Shown here: positions 7,679-17,904 of the stretch, one piece after another | How positions within the stretch are numbered: position 1 is the stretch's first letter | Layout: the number at the start of each line of letters is the position of its first letter | Assembly: GCA_905478775.1 (NCBI GenBank) | Contig: CAJQKB010000090.1 | Span: 1-64,000, forward strand | Length of the DNA: 64,000 nucleotides | Source: an uncultured Opitutales bacterium | GTDB lineage: Bacteria; Verrucomicrobiota; Verrucomicrobiia; Opitutales; Seribacteraceae | Direction of reading: 5' to 3' | Translations under genes and position numbers: made by a program | Notes under the pieces: model-generated | What the model saw: only the letters and a program-made list of their open reading frames with translations | Told to the model about the DNA's origin: nothing | Databases searched by the model: none

Positions 7679-9463
7679 ATGCTTGGTAAGAAAAGCACCA
7701 TAGGTATTTACGATTGCATTGAAGGGCAATTTCGTATGCTCGATAAATTCCCCTTTATTGTGGGATGCATGGGAAATGCAGACTGGCAAGTACCCGGTGG
7801 AGAAGGGTGGGAGGGAGCCTGTATGGTCAAGAAGTCGGGCAGTGCCTTTCGAATTGTACCGAATAAAAAAGGAGATGAGCGCCTTTTGGTAAATGGGGGT
7901 CCATTTGCAGAGCCTTTTAATGTGGAAGACGATGAAGTTTGTACCCTTCAATTTATGGGATATCCATTAGTTGTCTTTGCTGGAAAGGATCCGAAGTCTT
8001 GGGCGGATCAGATTCAAAAAGGTCAATGGATCCTTGCAAACGGACGCACGGGCACAGACTATGCACAGTGTAGTCGATATGAAATTTTAGAAAAGATACA
8101 GGAATTTGGTGCGGATCTTTCAGAATGTGCGATCAAACCAGTTGGGTTAGATGTTCCGTTCTGGGTGGTTCATTTGGTGGAATTCTTGCAAAGACCTGAG
8201 GAGGAGGAAGAGGAAGAAGAGGCATTATACCAAGAGGAAATTGTCGTTGATCCGGATCGTGGCGAATTTACATGTCCGACTTGTTGGCTAAAATTTGATC
8301 GTGCCGATGTGCTCAGTATTGCGGTTCATGAAGACCTGAGAGGGGACCGTAAATTGGGAGAAGATGCAATGCTTCGTTTCGTACCAACTGAGTTTAATTC
8401 AAAGGGACAAGCGATGGATGCAATGGGGTTACCCACCACTGATGTTGCCTGTGCCCATTGTCACCGAAAACTGCCCCCCGGTTTTATGGATGTATCTCAC
8501 CATATTTTTTCTATTGTGGGGGCACCAAGTTCGGGTAAATCTTATTACCTCAGTGTTTTAGTCCGTCAGTTACAACGAACCCTTTTTAGAGAGTTTGGAA
8601 TTGCTTTCCGTGATGCAGACCCGAGTTGTAATGCGATTTTAAACTCAATGAAAAATCGACTCTTCGCGGGGAGTAGTTCAGCAGATGCAATGTTGATCAA
8701 AACTCAACTTGAGGGTGAAATGTATGAACGATTACAGAGGCACGATCGAGTAGTGGCATTACCCCGTCCATTTATATTCAGTTTATCTGACCCACGGGGT
8801 ACTGGACATGACTGTTCGCTCATTTTCTATGATAATGCAGGGGAACACTTTGAACCGGGGATTACCAATGAAGAAAGCCCGGGTACTTTACATGTAGCGA
8901 GTTCTTCGGGGATCTTTTTTCTTTTTGACCCAGTTGCCAGTCCGGAATTTCGACGTGCACTTAAGGGGCATGATGACCCGCAATTTTCTATGGATGGAGG
9001 AGGGAAGAGATTGGACCAGCAAGATACGATCATGGCTGAACTGGAAATCCGGGTAAAACAAAATCAAAATATCAGCATTGCAGATAAAATTGATGTACCC
9101 CTTGCGGTGATGATTGGAAAGTGTGATATTTTGCGAGACCAGTTGGACTGGGAGCGAATTCTTTGGCCTGTTAAGGATAAGAAATTAGACCTTGATATTG
9201 TAGAGAAGAATTCCGAGATTTTACGGGAATACATGATGGATATGCATCCGTCGATAGTGGCCAATTCCGAAGCACTCTCCCGTAATGTACGTTATTTCCC
9301 TGTGAGTCCATTTGGGCACAGCCCTGAGCGGGTTGAATTAAATGGACAAAAATACATTGCCCCAGATCCAGACAAATTGGACCCTGTAATGGTAGAAATT
9401 CCTACCTTGTGGGTACTTCATCATGTCGAACCAGAATTGTTGCCCGTAGTCTCCGGTACCTAA
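7679..9463 (+). CDS. double-GTPase-family (DO-GTPase-like) NTPase with zinc ribbon and N-terminal FHA-like region
   Basis: A 594-residue soluble protein with no membrane helix. Residues about 20-105 resemble a degenerate FHA-type beta-sandwich (FIVGCMGNADWQV, then LLVNGGPF and VEDDEVCTLQF). An acidic run (EEEEEEEE, about 175-182) links to a split zinc ribbon with Cys199, Cys202, Cys258 and Cys261 (CPTC and CAHC). The NTPase core has a Walker A at 281-288 (GAPSSGKS), a G3-type DNAG at 385-388 followed by Glu389, and IGKCDIL at 479-485 where the usual [NT]KxD would be, giving GKCD. This order matches the double-GTPase families described from bacterial conflict systems, which sit beside GAP1 proteins; the next gene is such a protein. 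The segment 150-170 may be GYF-like. I infer that it is the cytoplasmic switch of the gene block. The substrate (GTP or ATP) is not proven. Confidence 0.75.
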   Translation: MLGKKSTIGIYDCIEGQFRMLDKFPFIVGCMGNADWQVPGGEGWEGACMVKKSGSAFRIVPNKKGDERLLVNGGPFAEPFNVEDDEVCTLQFMGYPLVVFAGKDPKSWADQIQKGQWILANGRTGTDYAQCSRYEILEKIQEFGADLSECAIKPVGLDVPFWVVHLVEFLQRPEEEEEEEEALYQEEIVVDPDRGEFTCPTCWLKFDRADVLSIAVHEDLRGDRKLGEDAMLRFVPTEFNSKGQAMDAMGLPTTDVACAHCHRKLPPGFMDVSHHIFSIVGAPSSGKSYYLSVLVRQLQRTLFREFGIAFRDADPSCNAILNSMKNRLFAGSSSADAMLIKTQLEGEMYERLQRHDRVVALPRPFIFSLSDPRGTGHDCSLIFYDNAGEHFEPGITNEESPGTLHVASSSGIFFLFDPVASPEFRRALKGHDDPQFSMDGGGKRLDQQDTIMAELEIRVKQNQNISIADKIDVPLAVMIGKCDILRDQLDWERILWPVKDKKLDLDIVEKNSEILREYMMDMHPSIVANSEALSRNVRYFPVSPFGHSPERVELNGQKYIAPDPDKLDPVMVEIPTLWVLHHVEPELLPVVSGT

Positions 9464-9482
9464 TTAGATTGGGTTTCCTTTA

Positions 9483-12400
9483 ATGGCTCAACAACTCATT
9501 TTTACCAGTACGCCCCAGGGTTTAGAACCTGGACGTACTGGTTATTGTACCGTTGCTCGGCACAAGGACTTAAGGCATCGGCTCGTCCGGGAACTCGAAA
9601 GGTTGAGTGTCTATGATTTTGGACAGCAAGCGGGAGGCACCCGGGTTGCAATCTCAATTTTTCGAAAGATTATATTAGGGTCCGAGGAATTTTATGTTCT
9701 CACTAAAATTTGTGACGCGGGGCTTGATTATACCAATCGAACCAACTACTTGGCCCATCATTTAATTTTGGATGGCTTTGAAATTGCTACCTGTCCATCC
9801 CCCGCAGAGATTTTTCTTAATTGGAATGGATGGAAGAGTAAGTGGGAGGAGGATGCACGTTATCTAACGCCGGGGGAGGAAATTACTCTAACTGATTATA
9901 AATCCAGCGGATTGATACCCTGTAAAAATTGGTTAAGTTTTACCAATGACCCTGGCAATGCGGCGACCCTTGTTTCTCCGGGATTGGTCCCTCCCATTGT
10001 CTTAGAAAATAGCCCCGCAAAAAGTGAACATTTATTACAGTTATTTGCTGAATCTTCTGCTTTGTTGAAGTTATCTTTGGATGCATGGGATTATTCCTTT
10101 ACCACATTCTTACAGGGGAATGATGATATAAAATCTTTTGCCTGGGTCGGGATTGAAGGACAGCCGGCGGGAGAACGATTGAAACAAGGAGGCTTGCGGA
10201 ACTACATTGATTTACAAAATTGGACATCCAGTTCAATTGCAGATGAGGTGGACCCCGGTCTTGCCCATGTGGCTCGAAAAGGTCCTAACGTTGCCCCCAC
10301 TAAGAGAGTGAAGAATGCAACCTCTTCTAATACCCGCTCTCCTCTCAGTCAAAAACAAGTTGAGCAAATTAAGGGTGCAAATTCAGGATACTTGAGCACC
10401 GCTCCGAGTGGGTCGACCGTTAAGGCTCAGGAGGCTTCCACCAAAAAAGAAAAAAAGAAAAGACCCTGGCTATTGCAATTAGCTGTTATTTCGACCGCAT
10501 TGTGCTTGCTGGGTGCATTAATTGTAGGATTGGCGTACAACCTTGGAGATTGGTTTAAAAAAGAGGAACCCCCTGTAAATCAAGTAAATAGCGTAGTGCA
10601 AGAACAAGATGAAGGGGATAATCTTTCAACTGTAAATTCTGTCGTTCCCGGTGCATTTGCTCAATTGGATCAAATTGAATATTTAAAAATTGCCCAAAAG
10701 CACCCCTATTTACGCTGGGTTAGTGTTGATGTGGGAACCGATGAACCTTTCCAGATTAATATTAATGACGACCAATTTGATCGGTTTGAAGAAACTTTGG
10801 AGAAAAGTCAGGAGGGGGATGAATTAAAAGTAGTGCTTACAGAAAGGGAGGGAGAGATTGTTTTTGATGAACTTTCTATGGCTCCTGCACCCGAGGATCG
10901 TGGTCGAGCCCAGCAAATATCTTTTAATGAGGAGGAAACAATTGCCATTTCTGAAGAGGGGGATCAGGTCTCCTTCGTGGTGGGAGACGAAACTTTTTCC
11001 TATGACTTACGTCGTGCCCAAGGCAACGAAGCAAACAGGCTCAGAAAGTTAAACAAACTTTTACAGTCCGGGCAAAAAACGCCCCTTACTCTTAGGCTTG
11101 AGGGATCGCGGGTCGTTCACATCGAACCCTTTGAATTACCGGACGATAAAAAGATTGATGATTCAAATCTTGCCAACACTGCCAAGCAGAGGGGAAAGCC
11201 AATGGTACTTGAGCAAGTAAAAGGAAAAGGCTCTGCTTATTTTGAACCCGAACAAATGAGGATTCAATTACCAGTAAATGGTACTAGTCGAAAAGCCTAC
11301 ACCTTCAAAGAAGACGAGAGTGCAAAAATGAAAGACCTCTTCGACTTTCTTGAAAAAGGAGAAGAGGGAATCGATTTAAATATTCGCTTAAGCGAGGATG
11401 GTGAGGAAATTACTTTTCTTGATTTTGAGTTTCCGGAAGAGAAAATTCGTCCATCGGCTGAAGAACTTATTTTATCTCCCAGTTCTTTACTCTCAGAAAA
11501 AAAATTCCTCTTTTGGATACCGGGAGTGGAAAATAATGGAAAATGGAGAATTGATAATTCTAAAAAGTCATTCGTTTATAACGATTCCGAAACGGCCGAT
11601 ATTTTGCTTTCTTTATTTCGCGAGTTAGCGAAGAAATCGACTAATCCAGTTGCCTGGATGACGGACTACCAGAAAGGTTCATTATTTACTAATAATCAGT
11701 TTGAGAAAGAGTCTCTTGTCGAGGAATTCAGCTATGAATATAAATTGAGCCAGCACCCTTTAGACCCAGTCAAAATTGCCAACATATCTTTTAAGTCCGG
11801 GCAGAGTTATTCCTTTGATTTTGAAATAACGGAAGGAAAAAGCATTGAAATTTCATATGGCTCTAATCACGCTTGGAATTCATTAAACAATGGAAAGCTT
11901 ATTCGATTGCCCCTGCTTTCTTCCGCTGGTGGATGTATTGATTTATTTTTATTATCTCATCAACACGCCAACCTGACAGACCTTTCAGAAGTGGGTCAGG
12001 ATTATGACCTGACTCGAAAAGCGTTATCCGTTTCTGACGAGTTGTTGCGCGATGGAATGTTTCAATTTTTATCGGAGGGGGAGAATAAATTACACCTTAC
12101 TTATTCAGTTCTGCCCAATTCCCCTCATGCCTCAAAGGTTTTCTTTAACGAACCTGTCTGGCGTGATTTTATCGATTCTACAACGATGAAATTAGCGGGA
12201 TTACCGACTGCACTAGTTCAATTAAACCCATCCCGTCCCTTGGACGCACAGGTTGAACTGGACTTAGATTACTTTCGTGGGATTTCAGAAGATTTTCTTA
12301 CAGAAAGGCAGAGGTGTGAAGAGAAATTAAGTCAGTTGGGCAGTGCATTTCCGAACCCTGAAGTTTATAAAAATTTAGTAACTTATGGAAGTGAGTACCC

Positions 12401-13232
12401 TAATTTGCTTACCTTTCAGCCTGGTACCCCCTTTTCCTCCTTTGCTTACAAATTACCCCTTTTATTGATTCAGCAAAGTTTTTATTCCTGGGATGAGGTT
12501 CGATTTAACAATTTAAAAGGAGAACTAGACCTCGCTTATAATAATGCAGAATTACTTTCTGACCCTGCCCTTTTTTCTTTGTACTGGACCCAATTAGGCG
12601 AAGTGGTGGACCAATACATCTCGGACAGCATACAAAAAGACTTTAATTATAAAGCGGACAAGGCATTGAAAGATATGAAATTGCTTTTTGACTTTTTGAC
12701 CTTAATTCTTCGCACAGAAAGAACATTGGGAATAAACGAGGGCGAATTATTGAAAAACCTGCAGGGTATCCGTTCTAAACTTGCCTCGCCCTCCGTTGAG
12801 AATCCACTCGGGTCGATCAATAAAGAAATTCGTGGGTTATCGAGTCCGCAGTTAAAAGAAGCTTTTGACCGGTACTACAAAAATTATCAGAATCAGCAAA
12901 GAGAATTGATTCCTCCCACGAAGCTTACTTTTGAAACTTTGGGTCTGGCTCTTTCGACAATTTCAGACTTAGGCAAAAATATAATCTACAAGGAAAAGGA
13001 ATCGGAGATTAGGCAATATCAATTTTGGGTTCAAAATTTTGCTTCGATTAATCAAGAGATTTTAGCCAAGCAGGAAGATATTATTAATTCGCTTCCCTTG
13101 GACTCTGCGGAACGAATTAAAAGAATTATATCAGAAATCCCCTGGACACTGGCAGTCTATAAAAGGACCTCAAATGGACAATATGTAAAGCAATCCGATT
13201 TTTTACGGCTTGCTCCTCCGTCCAAGTTTTAA
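9483..13232 (+). CDS. GAP1-N2 domain transmembrane protein (GTPase-associated protein 1)
   Basis: A 1249-residue protein starting 19 bases after the GTPase gene. Residues 1-about 115 match the GAP1-N2 pattern: QLIFTSTPQGLEPGRTGYCT, then DAGLDYTNRTNYLAHHLIL, a signature found next to double-GTPases. Residues about 115-260 look like the GAP1 middle region. A basic stretch (KKEKKKRPW) precedes one membrane helix at about 328-352, which predicts a cytoplasmic N-terminus and about 890 residues outside the membrane. The extracytoplasmic part has acidic repeats around 'ITFLDFEFPEE' and 'IVFDELSMAPAPEDRG', suggesting repeated domains of about 110-150 residues, and a helical C-terminal third. Typical GAP1 proteins are soluble and end in GAP1-C, so this membrane-spanning layout is unusual. 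I infer that it connects the GTPase to envelope components. The periplasmic part resembles nothing I know. Confidence 0.7.
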   Translation: MAQQLIFTSTPQGLEPGRTGYCTVARHKDLRHRLVRELERLSVYDFGQQAGGTRVAISIFRKIILGSEEFYVLTKICDAGLDYTNRTNYLAHHLILDGFEIATCPSPAEIFLNWNGWKSKWEEDARYLTPGEEITLTDYKSSGLIPCKNWLSFTNDPGNAATLVSPGLVPPIVLENSPAKSEHLLQLFAESSALLKLSLDAWDYSFTTFLQGNDDIKSFAWVGIEGQPAGERLKQGGLRNYIDLQNWTSSSIADEVDPGLAHVARKGPNVAPTKRVKNATSSNTRSPLSQKQVEQIKGANSGYLSTAPSGSTVKAQEASTKKEKKKRPWLLQLAVISTALCLLGALIVGLAYNLGDWFKKEEPPVNQVNSVVQEQDEGDNLSTVNSVVPGAFAQLDQIEYLKIAQKHPYLRWVSVDVGTDEPFQININDDQFDRFEETLEKSQEGDELKVVLTEREGEIVFDELSMAPAPEDRGRAQQISFNEEETIAISEEGDQVSFVVGDETFSYDLRRAQGNEANRLRKLNKLLQSGQKTPLTLRLEGSRVVHIEPFELPDDKKIDDSNLANTAKQRGKPMVLEQVKGKGSAYFEPEQMRIQLPVNGTSRKAYTFKEDESAKMKDLFDFLEKGEEGIDLNIRLSEDGEEITFLDFEFPEEKIRPSAEELILSPSSLLSEKKFLFWIPGVENNGKWRIDNSKKSFVYNDSETADILLSLFRELAKKSTNPVAWMTDYQKGSLFTNNQFEKESLVEEFSYEYKLSQHPLDPVKIANISFKSGQSYSFDFEITEGKSIEISYGSNHAWNSLNNGKLIRLPLLSSAGGCIDLFLLSHQHANLTDLSEVGQDYDLTRKALSVSDELLRDGMFQFLSEGENKLHLTYSVLPNSPHASKVFFNEPVWRDFIDSTTMKLAGLPTALVQLNPSRPLDAQVELDLDYFRGISEDFLTERQRCEEKLSQLGSAFPNPEVYKNLVTYGSEYPNLLTFQPGTPFSSFAYKLPLLLIQQSFYSWDEVRFNNLKGELDLAYNNAELLSDPALFSLYWTQLGEVVDQYISDSIQKDFNYKADKALKDMKLLFDFLTLILRTERTLGINEGELLKNLQGIRSKLASPSVENPLGSINKEIRGLSSPQLKEAFDRYYKNYQNQQRELIPPTKLTFETLGLALSTISDLGKNIIYKEKESEIRQYQFWVQNFASINQEILAKQEDIINSLPLDSAERIKRIISEIPWTLAVYKRTSNGQYVKQSDFLRLAPPSKF

Positions 13233-13287
13233 CTTTTATAGGGAATCAACTTTACTAAAACCGAACACGAAACAATAATTTAGACCT

Positions 13288-16200
13288 GTGAATATTGACC
13301 GTTTAATTGATCGCATCGAAAAAGCTCTTCGTGAGGATGGAACTACCGATCCAGTATTTCATGCATTGGCGAAGGAATATGCGAAATTTCGAACTCAAAT
13401 TGATGAAAGATTAGAGCACTGCGTAACTCTGATTCGTTCCGGTAAAGACTTTGCTGCCCGTGAACTTGCGGAACAATCTCCAGATGTACTTACACTTATG
13501 GAAAAACTTTCCTTTGCCAATGATGGTAAATGGAAAAAAGAATGTGAAGAGAAGGGACTTTATGTCGGACCCACATGGGCAGATGAGCATGTGGATTTGC
13601 TCAATGGATTATACGATAAGGAAATCACAGAGGACAGCCCACTTTTTCGTGAATATCGTACTGCGGCACGAAGCCGGGACCAGGAAAAAACTTTTAAGGT
13701 GTTAAAGATGATCTTGAAAGCAAATCCAGATCATGGTGCTGCCAAGAGACATTTCGGTCAATTAAGTGTAAAGATTCTAGAGGATAAAATTAAGGAATTA
13801 ACGCAGTTAATCACAGCGGGTCGAGAAGCAGAGTTTCTTGATCTGATGATTGATATTGAGGATACCGATTGGGTGGTGCAACCCAAAGGAGATGAATGGG
13901 AAAATGCAATTGCAGTTCGAGAAGGAGTGGAGCGAAGAAATGCAAAGGTACGATTGGAGCAAATTTTGGTCGAGATTGCTTCCTACAGAGCTGCGGATGA
14001 CTGGAAGGGATCCCTTGCTTTAATCGGAGAATTTTTTAATTTGGCCCAGGAGCATAACCTGGAAAATGAATTAGCTGAGGATGACATCAATGTATACAAC
14101 GAATACAAGGAATGGTCTGAAGAATTAGCGGAGGACGCGAAATCAGAGCGTGAACTCGAGGGCATGATCTCTCGTTTTAAGAACCGCCTTGCTGAAATGC
14201 ATCAGGTGGACAGTCAGGGAGGAAAAACGTTGGAGGTTTACCTGGAGGAACAAAACGAATTGCGCAAATTTCGTCAGGAATTTCAAGACCTTGGTAAATC
14301 GCTCTCTGCAGAGATTATGATGGACCTGCAAAAAGCAGAGTCCCATGTGAAAAATCGTATTCTTCGCCTTCGTGGCCGGACTAAGAGAATCTGGATGGCG
14401 GGTGTTTTTGCGTTCGTTTTAGTTGCGATTGGTGCAGTGGCAGGACTTTGGTGGTTGAAAGGTTTTTGGGACGCCCGCTCCGCTGCAGAAGCGGTTTTGG
14501 AGGTGCCCAATCCCTCACAACAGTGGGAGAAGTTATCTGCCTTTGTAGGGAATTACCCTGATTATCTAGAGGATGTCAAGGTTCGCAAGTTTGTGGATCA
14601 AGCAGTGGAGGAAGTTTTTCGAGATGCGGGTGCAAATTTAGTTTCAGAAAGTCAGGACGAATTTTTGCTCAATACTCAGGATAAAAGTCTTTTACCTATT
14701 TTAAAAAAGGAGGACATTGAACGGAGAAGGGGTAATGTGGTTGCCTCGATGTGTGGCAAAATCCTTGAAGATCTTGATAATGATCCAAATTTTCAGATTC
14801 GGGATGCCAAAAGATTTTTAGAATTATTTGAGAGTGCACCGCGAATTCGAAAGAATGATAAAGGAGAAGATTTACCCTTAAACGAGGTCGATTATTATCG
14901 TTTCCAGGACAATAAATTAGTCTTGGACAAATTACAGGAGATTGCCGCATTTTTGGCTCGGATCGAGGATACAAATGATCGAAAAGGAGATCGGTTTAAT
15001 AATTTAAAGAAGGAGGTTTTAAACTTTGATGCAAAAGTGCTACAAGCATGGAAAGCCTTCCGGGATTCCGGAAAGGCGGATCATGGCATTCTTGCTCAGG
15101 AAAAATACCTCGAGGAATTGGATGAAGAAACCCGTGGTTTTTCCGGATCAGATGCGATTGACCCCAATGATTATCGTGAGGTCAGGGATGCGATTCGACA
15201 ACTTAAGCAAACTTGGAAGGGTTATTCTAAAGAAGTGGAAAATAAGTCCGGTTCGTCTTACGATCAGTTGCTCAATCAAGCCGATCAATTACTGGGGAAA
15301 AGTAAAAAAGCCCAATCTCGGGATGAGAAACTTGCTTTCCTCAGGCAAATGTCAGACTCATTGAGTAAGATTACGGAATTGAACGGCAGTTCAACCGATC
15401 AGGAGCGAATGTCTAGCGCACAGGGCAGAGAATTTAAAGAATTAGTGAAGGCACAAAAGGAATCAGTCGGAGCGTTGGGCCAATTAGGAGAAGTGGAGGG
15501 AGATTTAGGGAAAGCCCAAAACTTGGACGAGTATTTTTTTGCTTTGGAAAAACTTTTGCAAAATGATGCATTTGAAAAAACAAAAGCTTCCCTGGTCCGT
15601 ACTGTACTTTCTCATCGAAAGAAATTTTCAAATGAAAACGGTGAGTTAAGAAGCCGTCTCTTTATAGAGGGACCTGCCGAGATATGGGAAAAAGTGGAAT
15701 CGGGTAAGATTACACTCCAGCCCGATGAATCTCGAACAGAATACGATCATATTATGGCCCTTCTTTCCCGCCCCGATCTTCGCTCTATTTGGAGCTATCA
15801 ATTAGTGGAATGTACTCCATTCCAATCCGGTGCATCCGGGGTTTATTCAACCCAAAAAAAGCAGATGATGTCCCTGTACTCCTATGGTCCGGTGAAGGAG
15901 GAGGAAGTGGCACAAAAATTTGATGAACAAGGACAGCCTATTGCCAACCCGATCAAAACTAATGTGCAAGTAGGCGAATTTCATTGGAATGGAAAGGTGG
16001 AGGGCCGAGAATTTCAAACCACCATTTTTGGCGGAGGAATGAAGGGGCTTGCAGTTGAGGGGGGCGAATTGACTCCTGAATCTACTTTTTTGCAGCAACA
16101 AATCGAACGCAGACTAGACCCTAATACAAAAAGTGTTGCCGGACCTTTGATGGAAATGCTTGAGGTTGTGATTGCCGAACAATCAATTTCCCCCCTGCTC

Positions 16201-16734
16201 AAGGCATATCTCCATCGTGAGATAGTTGATTTGATGAAAAAAAAGCCTGCCTCTTGGGGAGTTGCTCTGAGCAATCAACTATTGAAAGACTATGATGCTC
16301 TTGTAAGTCAGGTAAAAATAAAAATCCGACCGACAGATTGGATGGATAAGAAAGCGAACGAATCCCTTTCCCAAAGTTTGGCACAGTATTACCGTGTAGT
16401 GGGTAAGCGAGATTATTTTCCCGAAGCAAAATTTACACTTGGGGTTTTACAATCCTTACAAAAAGTAAATTTTTCTTATATTGGACATGTTGATATTGAA
16501 AAGAAGGCCCGATTTACCGGAAGTAAGCCAGCTTTGTATTGGGGTATTTCTCAAGTTAATGGTTCTTTTGAATTAACCAAGGGGGCACGGGCCTCCTTTA
16601 TTTCATACAGTCCCTTAGTTGGAACCAACCCCAATATTGGAGCAATACTGGCACAAAATTATTCGAAAGCGAATGTGACGAATGGAAAATTTGGAGGAGT
16701 GGAGGATTTCCTGCCAGTAGATTTTTCAAATTGA
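13288..16734 (+). CDS. large coiled-coil protein with one central membrane helix, unknown family
   Basis: A 1148-residue protein with a GTG start and no visible Shine-Dalgarno motif. Residues 1-about 360 are highly charged and helical, with heptad-like runs (ERELEGMISRFKNRL). One membrane helix lies at about 366-392 (MAGVFAFVLVAIGAVAGLWW), preceded by basic residues (RGRTKR), so the first third should be cytoplasmic and the last 750 residues outside. The outer part is also helical until about 830 and then becomes mixed, with aromatic and glycine-rich segments (ALYWGISQVNG near the end). It has the same plan as the preceding GAP1 protein: cytoplasmic head, one helix in the first third, very large outer part. 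I recognise no enzymatic motif. Neighbours suggest that it is a structural arm of the same envelope complex. The next gene begins within a few bases of its stop. Confidence 0.6.
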   Translation: MNIDRLIDRIEKALREDGTTDPVFHALAKEYAKFRTQIDERLEHCVTLIRSGKDFAARELAEQSPDVLTLMEKLSFANDGKWKKECEEKGLYVGPTWADEHVDLLNGLYDKEITEDSPLFREYRTAARSRDQEKTFKVLKMILKANPDHGAAKRHFGQLSVKILEDKIKELTQLITAGREAEFLDLMIDIEDTDWVVQPKGDEWENAIAVREGVERRNAKVRLEQILVEIASYRAADDWKGSLALIGEFFNLAQEHNLENELAEDDINVYNEYKEWSEELAEDAKSERELEGMISRFKNRLAEMHQVDSQGGKTLEVYLEEQNELRKFRQEFQDLGKSLSAEIMMDLQKAESHVKNRILRLRGRTKRIWMAGVFAFVLVAIGAVAGLWWLKGFWDARSAAEAVLEVPNPSQQWEKLSAFVGNYPDYLEDVKVRKFVDQAVEEVFRDAGANLVSESQDEFLLNTQDKSLLPILKKEDIERRRGNVVASMCGKILEDLDNDPNFQIRDAKRFLELFESAPRIRKNDKGEDLPLNEVDYYRFQDNKLVLDKLQEIAAFLARIEDTNDRKGDRFNNLKKEVLNFDAKVLQAWKAFRDSGKADHGILAQEKYLEELDEETRGFSGSDAIDPNDYREVRDAIRQLKQTWKGYSKEVENKSGSSYDQLLNQADQLLGKSKKAQSRDEKLAFLRQMSDSLSKITELNGSSTDQERMSSAQGREFKELVKAQKESVGALGQLGEVEGDLGKAQNLDEYFFALEKLLQNDAFEKTKASLVRTVLSHRKKFSNENGELRSRLFIEGPAEIWEKVESGKITLQPDESRTEYDHIMALLSRPDLRSIWSYQLVECTPFQSGASGVYSTQKKQMMSLYSYGPVKEEEVAQKFDEQGQPIANPIKTNVQVGEFHWNGKVEGREFQTTIFGGGMKGLAVEGGELTPESTFLQQQIERRLDPNTKSVAGPLMEMLEVVIAEQSISPLLKAYLHREIVDLMKKKPASWGVALSNQLLKDYDALVSQVKIKIRPTDWMDKKANESLSQSLAQYYRVVGKRDYFPEAKFTLGVLQSLQKVNFSYIGHVDIEKKARFTGSKPALYWGISQVNGSFELTKGARASFISYSPLVGTNPNIGAILAQNYSKANVTNGKFGGVEDFLPVDFSN

Positions 16735-16736
16735 GT

Positions 16737-17861
16737 ATGTCTTATCAAGAAAAATATTCACTTTCAAAAAGAGGACAAATCTCGGGTCCCTTCACGGCTT
16801 TGGAAATTATTGACCTTCTTCGCATGAAGGAGATCAGCACTATTCATAAAGTTAAATTAGGAAAGGATTGGCTCACCGTATCCGATTTTATTGACCAATA
16901 TGAAAAAGGACTTCTTCCAGAACAGAATTTAGATCAGGTATTTGAAGATGAGCCTGAGGAGGAAGAAGTGAAGAAAGAAGAAGAGGAGACCGTCGAATTA
17001 CCTGAACCTGAACCGAAACCTGAACCGGTTGAAAAAGTAATTGAAGTGCCCAAACCAGGTCCAGCAACTGAAATTCACATTAATCGATCCGGGACTCAAT
17101 TTGGCCCATATTTATTAAAAGAATTAAAAGATTATTTAAAAGCGGGTAATTTAAGATTCAGCGATTTAGTTTGGTTTGAAGGAGTTTCAGAATGGGTTCC
17201 TTTATCAAGAATACCTGGAGTTGCAGATGATCTAAGTTCATTGGGTTCTGCTGCACCTCCTCCCCCTAAGCCGCCCCCAGTGCCTGCTGCTCCTGCTGCT
17301 CTCCCTCCTCCCGTACAGTCTGTCCCATCCAGTCCATCTCTTTCTTCCGCGAAGCAATCGAACACAGTGTTGATGGATTCCGATCAGTCTGCAGAAAAGG
17401 AAGCGGGCGAAGATGAGGTAACTCCGGATAAGCCCAGCATGGAAATTGAAAACATTGCCCCGCATGGAGCACGGGCGATTGCGGGGATTGTGGATAGTGC
17501 TATTTTACTATTGGTAGTGGTTATTTTAATTGGTACTGCCGGTGCATTTTCAGATTTCGATAATACTCTGTATCTTGCCGGTGTATGTGCTTACTTCTTA
17601 TTAGGTTGGCTTTATTATGGACTGGGAGAATCTTCTCAAGCGGGCGGATTTATTGGAAAAAGAATAAGCAAAATTAAAGTGGTACGATTGGCGGATGATG
17701 AAATTCCAGGATTTGGTGTTTCTTCCTTACGAGCAGTCCTTAAAATTTTGATCTCCCTGACTATTATTTTACCCTTTATTGTATTTTTGACTCCTCGCAG
17801 ACAGGGTCTGCATGATTTAGCCTGTGGTACGATCGTAAAGAGTGAAGGAGAAGAGAATTAA
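16737..17861 (+). CDS. tandem GYF_2-domain and RDD-domain membrane protein
   Basis: A 374-residue protein. I chose the ATG at 16737; the frame opens with a TTG at 16731 that overlaps the previous stop. Two GYF_2 domains occur at about residues 2-50 (YSLSKRGQISGPFTALEI) and 113-160 (IHINRSGTQFGPYLLKEL, ending WFEGVSEWVPLSRI). They are separated by a Glu/Pro-rich linker and followed by a long proline-rich tract (APPPPKPPPVPAAPAALPPP). The C-terminus, about 235-374, is an RDD domain with three membrane helices, the opening APHGARAIAGIVDS and the closing RQGLHDLACGTIV. GYF domains bind proline-rich peptides and RDD domains are membrane modules of uncertain function. I infer an adaptor that gathers cytoplasmic partners at the membrane in this gene block. 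Confidence 0.85.
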   Translation: MSYQEKYSLSKRGQISGPFTALEIIDLLRMKEISTIHKVKLGKDWLTVSDFIDQYEKGLLPEQNLDQVFEDEPEEEEVKKEEEETVELPEPEPKPEPVEKVIEVPKPGPATEIHINRSGTQFGPYLLKELKDYLKAGNLRFSDLVWFEGVSEWVPLSRIPGVADDLSSLGSAAPPPPKPPPVPAAPAALPPPVQSVPSSPSLSSAKQSNTVLMDSDQSAEKEAGEDEVTPDKPSMEIENIAPHGARAIAGIVDSAILLLVVVILIGTAGAFSDFDNTLYLAGVCAYFLLGWLYYGLGESSQAGGFIGKRISKIKVVRLADDEIPGFGVSSLRAVLKILISLTIILPFIVFLTPRRQGLHDLACGTIVKSEGEEN

Positions 17862-17904
17862 TTTTCAAAATGCCTTATTTAATCGTGTGAAAGGAAAAAA
17901 ATAA

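Noticed and set aside
8199-8225. Glu-rich GAGGAGGAAG run in the GTPase gene as a DNA repeat.
   Set aside because: It is a short acidic linker in the protein and not an independent repeat element.
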